The notes beneath the pieces were generated by a model that made no database searches, was not told the DNA's origin, and saw only the letters and a program-made list of their open reading frames with translations. This document shows positions 15,408-25,200 of a stretch of 62,213 nucleotides of DNA, piece by piece; the first letter of the stretch is position 1; every line of letters begins with the position of its first letter. This DNA is from Rickettsiales bacterium. GTDB lineage: Bacteria; Pseudomonadota; Alphaproteobacteria; Rs-D84. Position numbers and translations under genes: made by a program. The stretch is from positions 1 through 62,213 of the forward strand of contig JAITCH010000013.1 in the NCBI GenBank assembly GCA_031283185.1, written 5' to 3'.

Positions 15408-16407
15408 CTTCCATCTTCCTTCTTACATCTTCCATTTCAATTGCTTTTTTCAATTCATCCAACCCTAACAACCCTGCCGCGGAAATCGCCAGAATCTCTC
15501 TGCCCTTTGCCGCGCGTTTTAATTTCGCCATACGATCTTTCCAATCCGCGGCATCCACTGCATCAATTTTATTCACAACAATTATTTCCGGCTTGTCAAT
15601 CAGGTTGAATCCGTATGAATCCATTTCAAAGCGAATTGCTTTGTATCGCGCCGCCCAATCGGGCTCCGTCCCGTCAATCAGATGCAGCACAAGGCGAGTC
15701 CGTTCTGCGTGCGCCAAAAATTTATGACCGAGGCCAACGCCTTCGGCCGCGCCTTCAATCAAACCGGGCAAATCCACCAAGACGAATTCGCGCCCGTGCG
15801 AATACATAACGCCAAGTTGCGGCGCAAGGGTGGTAAATGGATAATCCGCGATTTTCGGCCGCGCGCCAGTTATGGCGGCGAGGAGTGTTGATTTTCCCGC
15901 ATTCGGAAATCCAACCAATCCAATGTCCGCGATAAGTTTTAATTGTAAAACGATTTCGCGTTCTTCGCCCGGCAGTCCTGAGTTTGCCTGGCGCGGGGCG
16001 CGGTTGGTTGGCGACTTGAAGTGTAAATTTCCCCACCCGCCGTTGCCACCCTTTGCCGCGCGATATTCCGCGCCGGCGGTGTCCAAATCGGCATATTCAA
16101 TCTGCGAATTTCCCGACAACACAACCGTTCCGACCGGGACGGATAATATAAGGTCATCACCGGACGCGCCGGTTTGCTGTTTTTGCCCGCCCGGTCGGCC
16201 ATTGTCGGCGGTAAAGTTCTTTTGATAGCGATAGTCGACAAGGGTGTTTGCATTGGCGACGCTACGGATGATTACATCGCCGCCGCGGCCGCCGTCGCCA
16301 CCGTCAGGCCCGCCATATTCGATAAATTTTTCGTGGCGCATATGGGCGGAGCCTTTACCTCCGTTCCCTGCCTTTACAAAAATCTTTGCATAATCCTGAA
16401 ATTTCAT
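15385..16407 (-). CDS. obgE: GTPase Obg/CgtA
   Basis: Obg is an essential GTPase of 50S assembly and stress signalling. The Gly-rich Obg fold is present (GNGGKGSAHMRHEKFIEYGG, DGGDGGRGGDVI, GGNGGWGN), followed by the G domain with G1 GFPNAGKSTLL, switch TTLAPQLG, DLPGLIEGA and NKID. The length, 340 aa, is usual. Two bases separate its start from the stop of the upstream restriction-modification gene, and prfB overlaps its end, so these three are probably one transcript. Confidence 0.96.
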   Translation of the reverse strand: MKFQDYAKIFVKAGNGGKGSAHMRHEKFIEYGGPDGGDGGRGGDVIIRSVANANTLVDYRYQKNFTADNGRPGGQKQQTGASGDDLILSVPVGTVVLSGNSQIEYADLDTAGAEYRAAKGGNGGWGNLHFKSPTNRAPRQANSGLPGEEREIVLQLKLIADIGLVGFPNAGKSTLLAAITGARPKIADYPFTTLAPQLGVMYSHGREFVLVDLPGLIEGAAEGVGLGHKFLAHAERTRLVLHLIDGTEPDWAARYKAIRFEMDSYGFNLIDKPEIIVVNKIDAVDAADWKDRMAKLKRAAKGREILAISAAGLLGLDELKKAIEMEDVRRKMEDGSESGI

Positions 16408-16409
16408 TT

Positions 16410-19400
16410 TTATGCCTTATCAATTTCTTTCATGAGCCGATCGGTTTCAAGCAAAACGGCAATTATATTTTCGTAATGTTCGCATTCTTCGCTGGTAAGT
16501 TTTCTCCCGCGGCGGTCTTTCAGATATTTCTGTGCAGGCTGGTATCCGCCAATAAAAAATTCCCACGCAATACTCGGAACATTATCAAAATATTGTGAAT
16601 CATTTATATAGACGCGTCCGATGTCGTTAGTTGGTGGATTGGTTGATTGAAAATATGGTTTTACAATTTCGTCTGCACCTTGTTTTGGGAACGATACTGC
16701 GGATTTTGGAAATTCGCGCATAAGGTGCAGATTCACTAATTTTTCACCAATAGTTGACAGGTTCATAAACTCTTTTTTATCAGTTGGATATGGAATGCGG
16801 GGAAAATCTATTTTCAGAAACTCGCGGTATTTATTGCGGTATGCGGGCAAATGAAGAACTGCATAAATATAATTGAAAATTTGTTCCGGAGTAGTTTTGC
16901 TCGTTATTTTTTCAATTTCCGCAACTATGTTTTGATTAAGGTTTGGTTGTTTACCTTCCAACCCGCTGTATGTGTAAAGAGGAAATCCATAACTTGTTTC
17001 GCCAGTCTGCATTGAAACAAGACATGAATCAAAAAGTTCATTGCAGATAAAAATATGATGCCATTCTGGGAACGCTTTATTTTGCCGCGTTAAATTAAGC
17101 ACCAAATTATCTTGTTCAATGATCTGCGACATTACCTGTTCGCGCCCCCAATCAACCATATTGGGACTATAATAAATGAAGTTTTTATCAAATGGACGAT
17201 ATGCAATTTCTTTAATAAACTTATTGTGATCAGCATTGACCAGTTTTTTACGCGCATCCGTCAACTTCCAACCGCGAGAATCCCCGGACATATATTTTCC
17301 TATTTTTTTATTTTGGAAAAACTTGTTGCGAATTTGGTCATCTGTTTTAGTGGCATCAAAGAAATCGCCCATTCTTTTTAATAAGACATTTTTATCAATA
17401 TCAATCACAAGGCTATCGCGTGCGGATACAATGCCGGTTGACGACAACGGGAACAAATCATTCACAGAAAAGCCTTTATCATATTCAGTCTGTGCGTTTG
17501 TATCCTTTGGCACGAAAAAATAATACGGATTGCAAAGTTTTATCTTTTCCCATTTTGTGTTTTCTAAATTATGTTTATCCAGCCAGTCATATTTGCTTTG
17601 TCGTACTCCGAACAAATCACAATAATACACTTTCGCAAGCGCGCCCTTTTTCTTTTTACCGGATTTTACAAATATATTTAACGACACGCCGACTTGTATG
17701 TCAAAAACATTTTTATCATCATCGCCATTGGGAGCGGTTTCTTTTTTGTTCGCACTGCCATGCAGATTAACAATGTAAATATCATCAAATGTATTTAATA
17801 GATTCCAACGCATTCCACGAAATGTCGGATTATCTAAAAATCCATTATTATTTATGAATCCAACAATCCCAGTTTTATTCCTCTCTATAAAATTTTCTGC
17901 CAAACGCATAAATTTCACATAATCGTCATTAAGCCAATGTTTTCTTTCCTGTAATTTTTGTCCGTCGGGCTCTTTTTTATATGGTTCTAACAGGTTTTTA
18001 ATCCATTCCCCATTGTTTTGAGAAATTCCAGAATACGGCGGGTTACCGATAACGCACATTATGGGCAAGTCTTTCTTAATTCTATTTGCTTCCCGTGCCT
18101 CTGCCGTCAGCCATTGCGCTCCGAACAAATTCGGTGTGTCCGGGTCGGCTTCTTCCAAACTATTCGTCAGATAAATACCTATGCGATTTTCTGAATTCTG
18201 CACTTTTGCCTGTGCAACCCGCTCTCCATAATTATCAAGCAGATTATCTCTTCGTGCCATCTTTTCATTAATCGGCGCATCAGTTTGCACATATCCTGTC
18301 TCTCTCAACACCAAGTCTAATTTCAAATGCGCCATTGCATAACTTGCCATAAGAATCTCAAACCCGTGAACGCGCGGCAACAAATCGTTTTCAACATAAT
18401 TGCCCCACATTCCGGCATTTTTTGCCTTTGATTCCGCGATGTGCCGAATAACCTGTGCAAGGAATGTTCCTGTTCCAGTCGCTGGGTCAAGAATCTGAAC
18501 TTTGTGCACCGATTGCTTTATTTTACCCGCACCCTGAACTTCACTTTTTATTTCCATTTTGGATTTGTCCGCAAGGCCGTCCGGCAAACCAAAATCCGTT
18601 TTCAAAATTGAATCCACTGCGCGAATTATATAGTCCACCACAGGCTGCGGCGTATAAAAAACGCCCATCGCCCTCCGGGTCTTAGGATCGAATTTTGTAA
18701 GAAATGTTTCGTAAAAGTGAAGAATCGGGTCGGTTGTCTGAGTCGCCCTCCCGAAGTTTTTCATAATGTCTGTGATGTTCGTATGGGCAAATGCATCCGC
18801 AAGGTTATCTACAATAACAACTATGCTTTGGTCTATCTCATTGCCCGCGACATAGTCAAACATTCGGCGCAAAAAAGGCATCGTGCGCGGGATCAGTGTA
18901 GCAGCCTCTGCACGGGTAAAATTCTCTGTTGTTTTGTCATTCAGCCGCGCCACAAACATTCCGTATGTTATGGTCTGTGCGAAAAAGTCCGCGAATTTTC
19001 GTTCATCCGTGTCCTTTATCAGCAGTTTCTTAAATGCCTCTAAAAGTTCGTGTAATGTAGAGCCCGGGCTTGCATTATCCATCAATGCTGTTTCTACAAT
19101 GTCTGCAATCATTCGTGCTTTGCCTGCCATAATTTCGGCTAATGTCTTGGACGACTTTATAGTTGCTGCGGAATTTTGATAAAAGTTTTCAAGCGCACTT
19201 TCCAGAATTCGGAATTGATCTAGACGCGGAGTTATAGTTTGCCCGTCAAAATCTGCGATGCGTATTGTTTGATATGGCTTTGGATTGTTGTCCATATAAA
19301 AACGAAATTCCAAATAATCTGTGTAGCACAAATTCCCAAGCGGCAGATATTTTTCAAATTGCTTTTTCTCGCGGTCATCTAAATGGTCAAGCCGGTTTAT

Positions 19401-19625
19401 GCCGATATCTTTGGCTTCAACATACCCCAAAATCACATCTTTGCGCCGAATGGAAAAGTCAATGATTCCCAAGCCTGAAAGCGTGGTTTCATTGGTGGCT
19501 GTTATGTTTTGGGCGATGGATTCAAGAAGGTTGGCTAGCGCGGGGCGATAGGCGTGTTCTCCGGCTGCGCCAGTTTTGTATTGGCGGATTACTTCATCAA
19601 TATAAGTCTGAATTGCATTAGACAT
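16410..19625 (-). CDS. Type IIG-like fused restriction-modification enzyme
   Basis: 1071 aa. The N-terminal part has a PD-(D/E)XK-like nuclease signature: D56 in GIIDFSI, and E70-A-K72 in GYVEAK. A helical linker is followed by an N6-adenine methyltransferase with SAM motif I DPATGTGTFL (380-389) and catalytic motif NPPY (528-531). The C-terminal ~400 residues resemble the specificity region of type ISP/IIG enzymes. There is no helicase domain, unlike true type ISP enzymes. A single chain would both methylate and cut DNA. Placement directly before obgE-prfB is unusual for a defence gene. Confidence 0.8.
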   Translation of the reverse strand: MSNAIQTYIDEVIRQYKTGAAGEHAYRPALANLLESIAQNITATNETTLSGLGIIDFSIRRKDVILGYVEAKDIGINRLDHLDDREKKQFEKYLPLGNLCYTDYLEFRFYMDNNPKPYQTIRIADFDGQTITPRLDQFRILESALENFYQNSAATIKSSKTLAEIMAGKARMIADIVETALMDNASPGSTLHELLEAFKKLLIKDTDERKFADFFAQTITYGMFVARLNDKTTENFTRAEAATLIPRTMPFLRRMFDYVAGNEIDQSIVVIVDNLADAFAHTNITDIMKNFGRATQTTDPILHFYETFLTKFDPKTRRAMGVFYTPQPVVDYIIRAVDSILKTDFGLPDGLADKSKMEIKSEVQGAGKIKQSVHKVQILDPATGTGTFLAQVIRHIAESKAKNAGMWGNYVENDLLPRVHGFEILMASYAMAHLKLDLVLRETGYVQTDAPINEKMARRDNLLDNYGERVAQAKVQNSENRIGIYLTNSLEEADPDTPNLFGAQWLTAEAREANRIKKDLPIMCVIGNPPYSGISQNNGEWIKNLLEPYKKEPDGQKLQERKHWLNDDYVKFMRLAENFIERNKTGIVGFINNNGFLDNPTFRGMRWNLLNTFDDIYIVNLHGSANKKETAPNGDDDKNVFDIQVGVSLNIFVKSGKKKKGALAKVYYCDLFGVRQSKYDWLDKHNLENTKWEKIKLCNPYYFFVPKDTNAQTEYDKGFSVNDLFPLSSTGIVSARDSLVIDIDKNVLLKRMGDFFDATKTDDQIRNKFFQNKKIGKYMSGDSRGWKLTDARKKLVNADHNKFIKEIAYRPFDKNFIYYSPNMVDWGREQVMSQIIEQDNLVLNLTRQNKAFPEWHHIFICNELFDSCLVSMQTGETSYGFPLYTYSGLEGKQPNLNQNIVAEIEKITSKTTPEQIFNYIYAVLHLPAYRNKYREFLKIDFPRIPYPTDKKEFMNLSTIGEKLVNLHLMREFPKSAVSFPKQGADEIVKPYFQSTNPPTNDIGRVYINDSQYFDNVPSIAWEFFIGGYQPAQKYLKDRRGRKLTSEECEHYENIIAVLLETDRLMKEIDKA

Positions 19626-19730
19626 TGTTTTTGCTTTTAATTTTTATGAATTATAGCGCGTGGATTTGCATATGGCAATGAATTTATTAGCAGTCAAACC
19701 AGCATCATATAATGCGTATAGCGCGATTTG

Positions 19731-19753
19731 TTGGCAGCCCCAACGGGAATCGA
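19731..19753 (-). other. Duplicate of the tRNA-Glu 3' end (att-like)
   Basis: 23 bp identical to 19846-19868, which cover the CCA end, acceptor strand and part of the T-arm of tRNA-Glu. It is followed on the minus strand by AAATCGCGCTAT, a trailer also seen after tRNA-Leu and tRNA-Ser. This is the pattern left by integration into a tRNA 3' end, with only ~92 bp now between the repeats. The region 19626-19730 upstream shows no gene. Confidence 0.65.
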
Positions 19754-19846
19754 CCATTTTTGTATAAACACACTGCGAGGAGCGTTATTAGCGATCGAAC
19801 AGATGTGTGCATCCAAAATGACCGATGGATGGTCTGCACAGGATTT

Positions 19847-19921
19847 TGGCAGCCCCAACGGGAATCGAACCCGTGTTTCCAGAATGAGAATCTGGCGTCC
19901 TAACCGCTAGACGATGGGGCC
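19847..19921 (-). tRNA. tRNA-Glu (anticodon CUC)
   Basis: 5' GGCCCCATCGTCTAG, anticodon stem CCAGA/TCTGG with loop TTCTCAT (anticodon CUC), T-arm GGGTTCGATTCCC, encoded CCA. The first acceptor pair is G-U. Confidence 0.92.
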
Positions 19922-19962
19922 ACATTTATAATCAAAAGACAGACGGCGCGCATAGCACGATT

Positions 19963-20049
19963 TGGTGCGGATAAGAGGACTCGAACCTCCATGAACTTGC
20001 ATTCACTAGTACCTGAAACTAGCGCGTCTACCAATTCCGCCATATCCGC
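19963..20049 (-). tRNA. tRNA-Leu (anticodon CAG)
   Basis: Acceptor GCGGATA/TATCCGC, anticodon stem CTAGT/ACTAG with loop TTCAGGT (CAG), long variable arm, encoded CCA. Confidence 0.94.
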
Positions 20050-20208
20050 AGCGTTCGCCCATTATAAACCGGGACGGACAAAAAGCAAGTTGAAATAAAT
20101 TAAGCTGAATACTGCTTCCAAAATTATTTTTCTTGTTTTTGTATGTTGTGGGAAAGATAGACTTGCTAAGAGATATGCACCTAGGCAGCACATATAGCAC
20201 GATTTATG

Positions 20209-20298
20209 TGGCGGACAGAGTGGGATTCGAACCCACGAAGGGCTTTCACCCTTGGCGGTTTTCAAGACCGCTGCCTTCAACCGCTCGGCCATCTGTCC
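20209..20298 (-). tRNA. tRNA-Ser (anticodon UGA)
   Basis: Acceptor GGACAGA/TCTGTCC, anticodon stem GCGGT/ACCGC with loop CTTGAAA (UGA), long variable arm, encoded CCA. Confidence 0.95.
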
Positions 20299-20344
20299 GT
20301 CTAGAAAAAAATATACCACTTCCCATCCAAATTGCAATCGGTTT

Positions 20345-22141
20345 TTAACGCGTCCGCGCAGCCAAGTTCTGCGCCCTCTTCTGCGCTATGGTGCATCCAT
20401 CCGCATCCAAATACGCCGTCCCGACCAAGTCTGCCGCGGTTTTGCCCGTGTGATGCTTGGCAATAAATGCCTCAACTTCACCCGGCAAATCATCGGCGAT
20501 TCTGTTTGGTGTTTTCAAGAACTGGGTTCCAATCTGCACGGCATTCGCGCCCGCCATTAAAAATTCCGCAACATCTTCGGCACAGCGAATTCCGCCAACG
20601 CCGATGATGGGCAAGGACGAAGTTTTTGCGACATCTTCAATCATACGAATGGCGACATTTTTGACGGCGTCCGACCCGGACATTCCCGCGCTTGCGTTAA
20701 AGAATTTATGCCGCCCGGTCTTCGCGTCAATCTTCGTGCCGATAAGGGTGTTGATCAGCGAAATCGCATCCGCGCCTGCTTCTTCGGCGGCGAGTGCAAT
20801 TTCTGAAATGTTGGACACATTCGGGGTCAGTTTTACGATTACCGGCAGATTGGTGCTTGCGCGAACAGCCTTTACAACCTCGTGCGTTTGTGCGGCATTT
20901 GTGCCGATGATGAACTTGCCTGTTATGTTCGGGCAGGACACATTGACTTCCAAAGCGTCAATCCCGGGAACGCTAAGCAATCCCGCCATTTCGCCATAGC
21001 CCTCGGCTGTGTTGCTGGAAAAGTTAGCGATGATTTTGGTCTTCGCGCCCGCAAACGCATCACGCACCTGGGGCATCGTGTCCGACAGGAATTTTTCAAT
21101 ACCGGGATTTTCAAGTCCGATGCTGTTCATCATTCCGATGTCCATTTCGTAAATGCGCGTTCCGGGGTTTCCAACGCGCGGCAACTTCGTAACGCCTTTC
21201 ATACAAATCGCGCCGAACTTTGTCATATCAACCCACTTCATTTGTTCAAAGCCAAATCCGCAGCAACCCGAAGCGGGCATATATATATTGCCGCCCAAGA
21301 ATTTGTTCAGGTCAAATTTGTGGTTGATGACGGCGGCTTCGGTTTCCGGCGCGCGCTTTTTCATTGATTCTTTGTTGACCAGATATTCCCAGTCCAATTC
21401 AGCGGCGTCAAATACGGGGCCGTCTTTGCAGACGGATTTCGCAGTGCCGGATGCGGACAGGCAAGTGCAAGATTTGCATACGCCAACCGAACAACCCATT
21501 TCGGATTCCAACGCGACTTCACACGGAATTTGTCCCGCGCCTGCAATTGCGGCGACGGCCTTCATCATCGGTAAAGGGCCGCAAGCATAGATTCTGTCAT
21601 ACTTCGCGCCGCCGGACATAAGGTATCCGATTGCATCGCAGACATTGCCCTTTGTCCCGATAGATCCGTCTTCGGTAGTCATATGAAGTCGCGCGGACGG
21701 GATTATGCCGTCCAAGATTTTTTGCCAAATAACGATGTCGGCTTCGGTTTTGCCGCCGATGACTATGTCCTTTCTGCATTTTAGGGTTTTGGCCAAGAAT
21801 GGGATATTGGCCGCGCCGGTTCCGCCGCCGACTATTAATACGCGCGAAGTTTCGGGAATGTCTGTGGTGTATCCATTGCCCAAGGGTCCGATTACATCAA
21901 CTTCGGAAAACGGGGGGAGGTCGGAAATGGCTGTGGTTCCGCGACCGATAACGCGATAGCGGACGATGACTTCGTCATCGACTACATCAGAAATTGTGAA
22001 GGGGCGTTTGACCAGGTCGGAAGTGCCAAGTATGGAAACGAATTGTCCGGGCTTTGCGGCCTGCGCCATATTTCTGTCGCTGATTATAACTTTTCTGATG
22101 TCTGTTGGGAATTGGAAAGAGGATCGTTTAATTCTGGGCAT
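20345..22141 (-). CDS. PyrK-PyrD fusion: dihydroorotate dehydrogenase 1B with its electron-transfer subunit
   Basis: 598 aa. Residues ~1-245 are PyrK: an FAD-binding barrel (RPFTISD), an NAD-binding GGGTGAANIPF and a [2Fe-2S] cluster set C217-x4-C222-x2-C225 plus C238. Residues ~275-598 are PyrD class 1B, with EVNVSCPN (Cys403 as the catalytic base), an FMN site and GVGGIRCAEDVAEFLMAGANAVQIGT. Class 1B oxidises dihydroorotate to orotate with NAD+ for pyrimidine synthesis, normally as a heterotetramer of separate chains. Alphaproteobacteria usually have membrane-bound class 2 PyrD. The start has AAGGAA upstream and reading is continuous. Confidence 0.92.
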   Translation of the reverse strand: MPRIKRSSFQFPTDIRKVIISDRNMAQAAKPGQFVSILGTSDLVKRPFTISDVVDDEVIVRYRVIGRGTTAISDLPPFSEVDVIGPLGNGYTTDIPETSRVLIVGGGTGAANIPFLAKTLKCRKDIVIGGKTEADIVIWQKILDGIIPSARLHMTTEDGSIGTKGNVCDAIGYLMSGGAKYDRIYACGPLPMMKAVAAIAGAGQIPCEVALESEMGCSVGVCKSCTCLSASGTAKSVCKDGPVFDAAELDWEYLVNKESMKKRAPETEAAVINHKFDLNKFLGGNIYMPASGCCGFGFEQMKWVDMTKFGAICMKGVTKLPRVGNPGTRIYEMDIGMMNSIGLENPGIEKFLSDTMPQVRDAFAGAKTKIIANFSSNTAEGYGEMAGLLSVPGIDALEVNVSCPNITGKFIIGTNAAQTHEVVKAVRASTNLPVIVKLTPNVSNISEIALAAEEAGADAISLINTLIGTKIDAKTGRHKFFNASAGMSGSDAVKNVAIRMIEDVAKTSSLPIIGVGGIRCAEDVAEFLMAGANAVQIGTQFLKTPNRIADDLPGEVEAFIAKHHTGKTAADLVGTAYLDADGCTIAQKRAQNLAARTR

Positions 22142-22239
22142 AATTATTCCTTTTTTATTTTCTCCCTCTCTCCCATGTGATTTAGGAATTGTAGACCATC
22201 CTGTCAGAAAGTCAAATAAATAACCTCGCCCCGATAAAA

Positions 22240-25200
22240 TTAATCGTCGCAGTCAGCAGATAGATTTATTGGGCAGTTTGCCAGCCAATAAAGAAATGAT
22301 TGCGAGGCATTAGAATTTGGAGTAAATCCAGATGATTTTTCGCATATACTTACTATTCCATTTTCATAAACAGGTCGTTCCCATTGTTTGAAGAATGTTA
22401 TGCCAGTCTTAAATGAACTTCCATTAAAACAACTAGTCGTTGGAGTTGTGTTCGTAGTATTGGCAAAACAATTTATGTTTTTTACAAATGCATCACCGAT
22501 TATTTGAGTATTTGGACAATTTTTATAATCCACTCTTACTGCACCCGTGGAGGAATCTTTTATTTGTTTTGGGCTAAAATTATTCCCCGATATAGTCCCA
22601 ACAAAGTCAATTATTTCTTTAACTTTTTGTAGATTTGCAAGTGGTGTGCTCGTTAATTCTGCCGCAAGCGTTGCCAATGATTTATTGTTTTCAATATGCT
22701 CAGCTAATATCTGACATTCTTTATTATCAACATCATAGTTTCGGATTAATTCAATTATTGTATTAAGGCTGTCTATTGCTACTTTTGCGTTTCTATCAAC
22801 AATTGCATTAGTAAATGTTTTCCCGTTTTCTAAGCATAGATTGAACCAGTTGAATCCACCCCCCCAATAATTATCAGCCTTGCCAATCAAACCCTTAGTC
22901 CGAAGCAGTTCAGTAAAGTATTGATACAACGGGATTGTGCTACATTGTCCGCGTGGTTGGTTTGGATTGGTGCTAATTATAACATCGCCATTGAACTCCA
23001 CCGATCCGATTGCACAATCGGATAGGATTGTAGTGGGATTATCGGTTCCAAGACTCACATTACTAAAATAAAATACGGACTTTTGATCATTAAAGTATTT
23101 TTTGGTTTGTTTCATAACTGCATCCTTGACGCGATCAGCATAGCAGTCATTTCTATTACAGCACATATCGCCCGAGGGAATCTTATTCGCCGCCGTCCAA
23201 GGTATTGTGCTTAAATTATATGATGATACATTTTGTGTTGGCTTTGGTGATTCACGATAGAAATAACTGAGAACACTTTCTTGATCAACATTAAGTATGC
23301 GCGGTTTGTTGATTTCAATTGGTCCCTTTGTCGTGTCGCAACGGCTGATGATGGGTTTGGAGGGGTCATCGGTCATCTCGCAATCGTTATACCAATCGCC
23401 CCAAATCCGTTTATACACTAAATCATAATCCACATTACCATCGGAATCAGATGCACATTCATAAACGCGATATAAACATTCGCTTTCACGATACGGCAAA
23501 AAGTTCGCACCCTTTGCACATTGTGTTTGGTTGCCGATTCCAGCAGTATATGCCCCAATCATTCTCAGCCTTTTCGGCGTTCCGATGGCGCAATCCGCCC
23601 AAGGCGTGCCGGACATATTCGTGCAATCCTTATATATACATTCCTTGCCCAAGGCGAGGCATTTCTTATACATCAACTCCTTTTCCTGGCTGACATAAAT
23701 CTGTCCCAAATCCTCGCTGCCAGTGCCCGTCCCCAGCACCGCTTGGCAAGACTCTATAATATCAGTGCAGACCAACTGCTGAGTGCGGAAACTATCCACC
23801 ACTAAACTTTGCAATGCAAATTCCGACAGATTTTCCAATTCCGATTTCGCCGTAGATAAACACGCATTCAATAACTTGGTGCAATCAAGGCGCACATTGT
23901 CAATCATCCGGCTTTGCTCTACATATATATTGCCGATCATTTCATTCATAAATTCGCCCCATACAGCATTCGCATCGCGTTGGCAGTTTTTAAGCGCGTC
24001 TTCCGCCAACGGCCTTTTCGCATTCAGCAGTTGCACATACTTAAAGTTGTCGTGAATTTCCGACCACCGCTGAGTGCCGGTCGGCGATGAAATCTGTTTT
24101 TTAAGTTGCACCAAATTCGGCGTTAAAATCGGCTTGCCCGAATTCTTGTTCACATATAATCCGGTCGTGTCCAAACAAAGTTCGTAATTCGCGCCGCATA
24201 CGGCGGGCAGCCGCATCTGTTCCAATAACTTTTCTTTGCATTCCGCAGGGGTGTCGGAATTCTTCTCAAAGTCCGCAGTAAGGCGCGCATCATCCAACAT
24301 CGCGCCGGAATCATTGACCTTTGATACCATATTTTCCGCAACGCGATTATAGTTTTTCTCTATTGCCACGCAGTCCTTTTCAATCTCCATTTGATACGCG
24401 CCCTGTGCAGTGGACAAGTCAGCGGATGTGCAGTCCGCGCCCACAATCTTTTTGCAGGAATCATCCGTGAATGAGTGAAGGTCTGCGCCCATCAGCCGTT
24501 GCGCGTTATTGGCCTCTGCGCCCCAATCGTCTTCCCAATCATTCTGTCCCATTTGGATTGAAACGGCTTCGGATATTTTTGGTTTTGTGGGTTTGGACGC
24601 CTTGGTCGCCTCTAAAATTTCATCCAGGATTTGTTTGTTTGCGGATTCATCGCCGTGTCCAAAAACCTCTTCACCGACGGATGCTTTCAGGGCGGCGGTC
24701 GCCTGTTCCTTGGACGCGCCAACCAAAACGAGGGTCTCGTTAAAGTCCTTTAATTTTCCCTGTGCAGCCGCAACATCTTTCTGGAATTTTTTAAGCGCGT
24801 CTACGCGCGGCGAGCAAGCGCATCGCTTTAATTGCGCGTCCCGGTTCTGACAAAATTCATCCATACAGGAATAGTAAGACGCCCGGCATTTTCCGTATGG
24901 AGTGCTAGTGTCGATTTGTGTGTTGGAAGTCGCACTCCGCGCCGCAACTGCACTTCGCGCGGTTGCCGTTCTGTTATTATCAGTCATTGCCCGGCTTGAC
25001 CGGGCAATCCCGGCCGAATTAACAGCAGACCTTCCGCGAAGCGCGCCGCTGAATTCCGTTCCGCCAACCATCGGTTGAATCTGTCGGGTTGCGGCGGCCG
25101 GGACGCGGCTTACAGCCGACCTTGATTGAATCGTTGCCGCGCGGCTGCGATTGGCAGTATTTTCCGCGTCAGCATTTGTGCGCGAAACTGTCGCCGTTTC

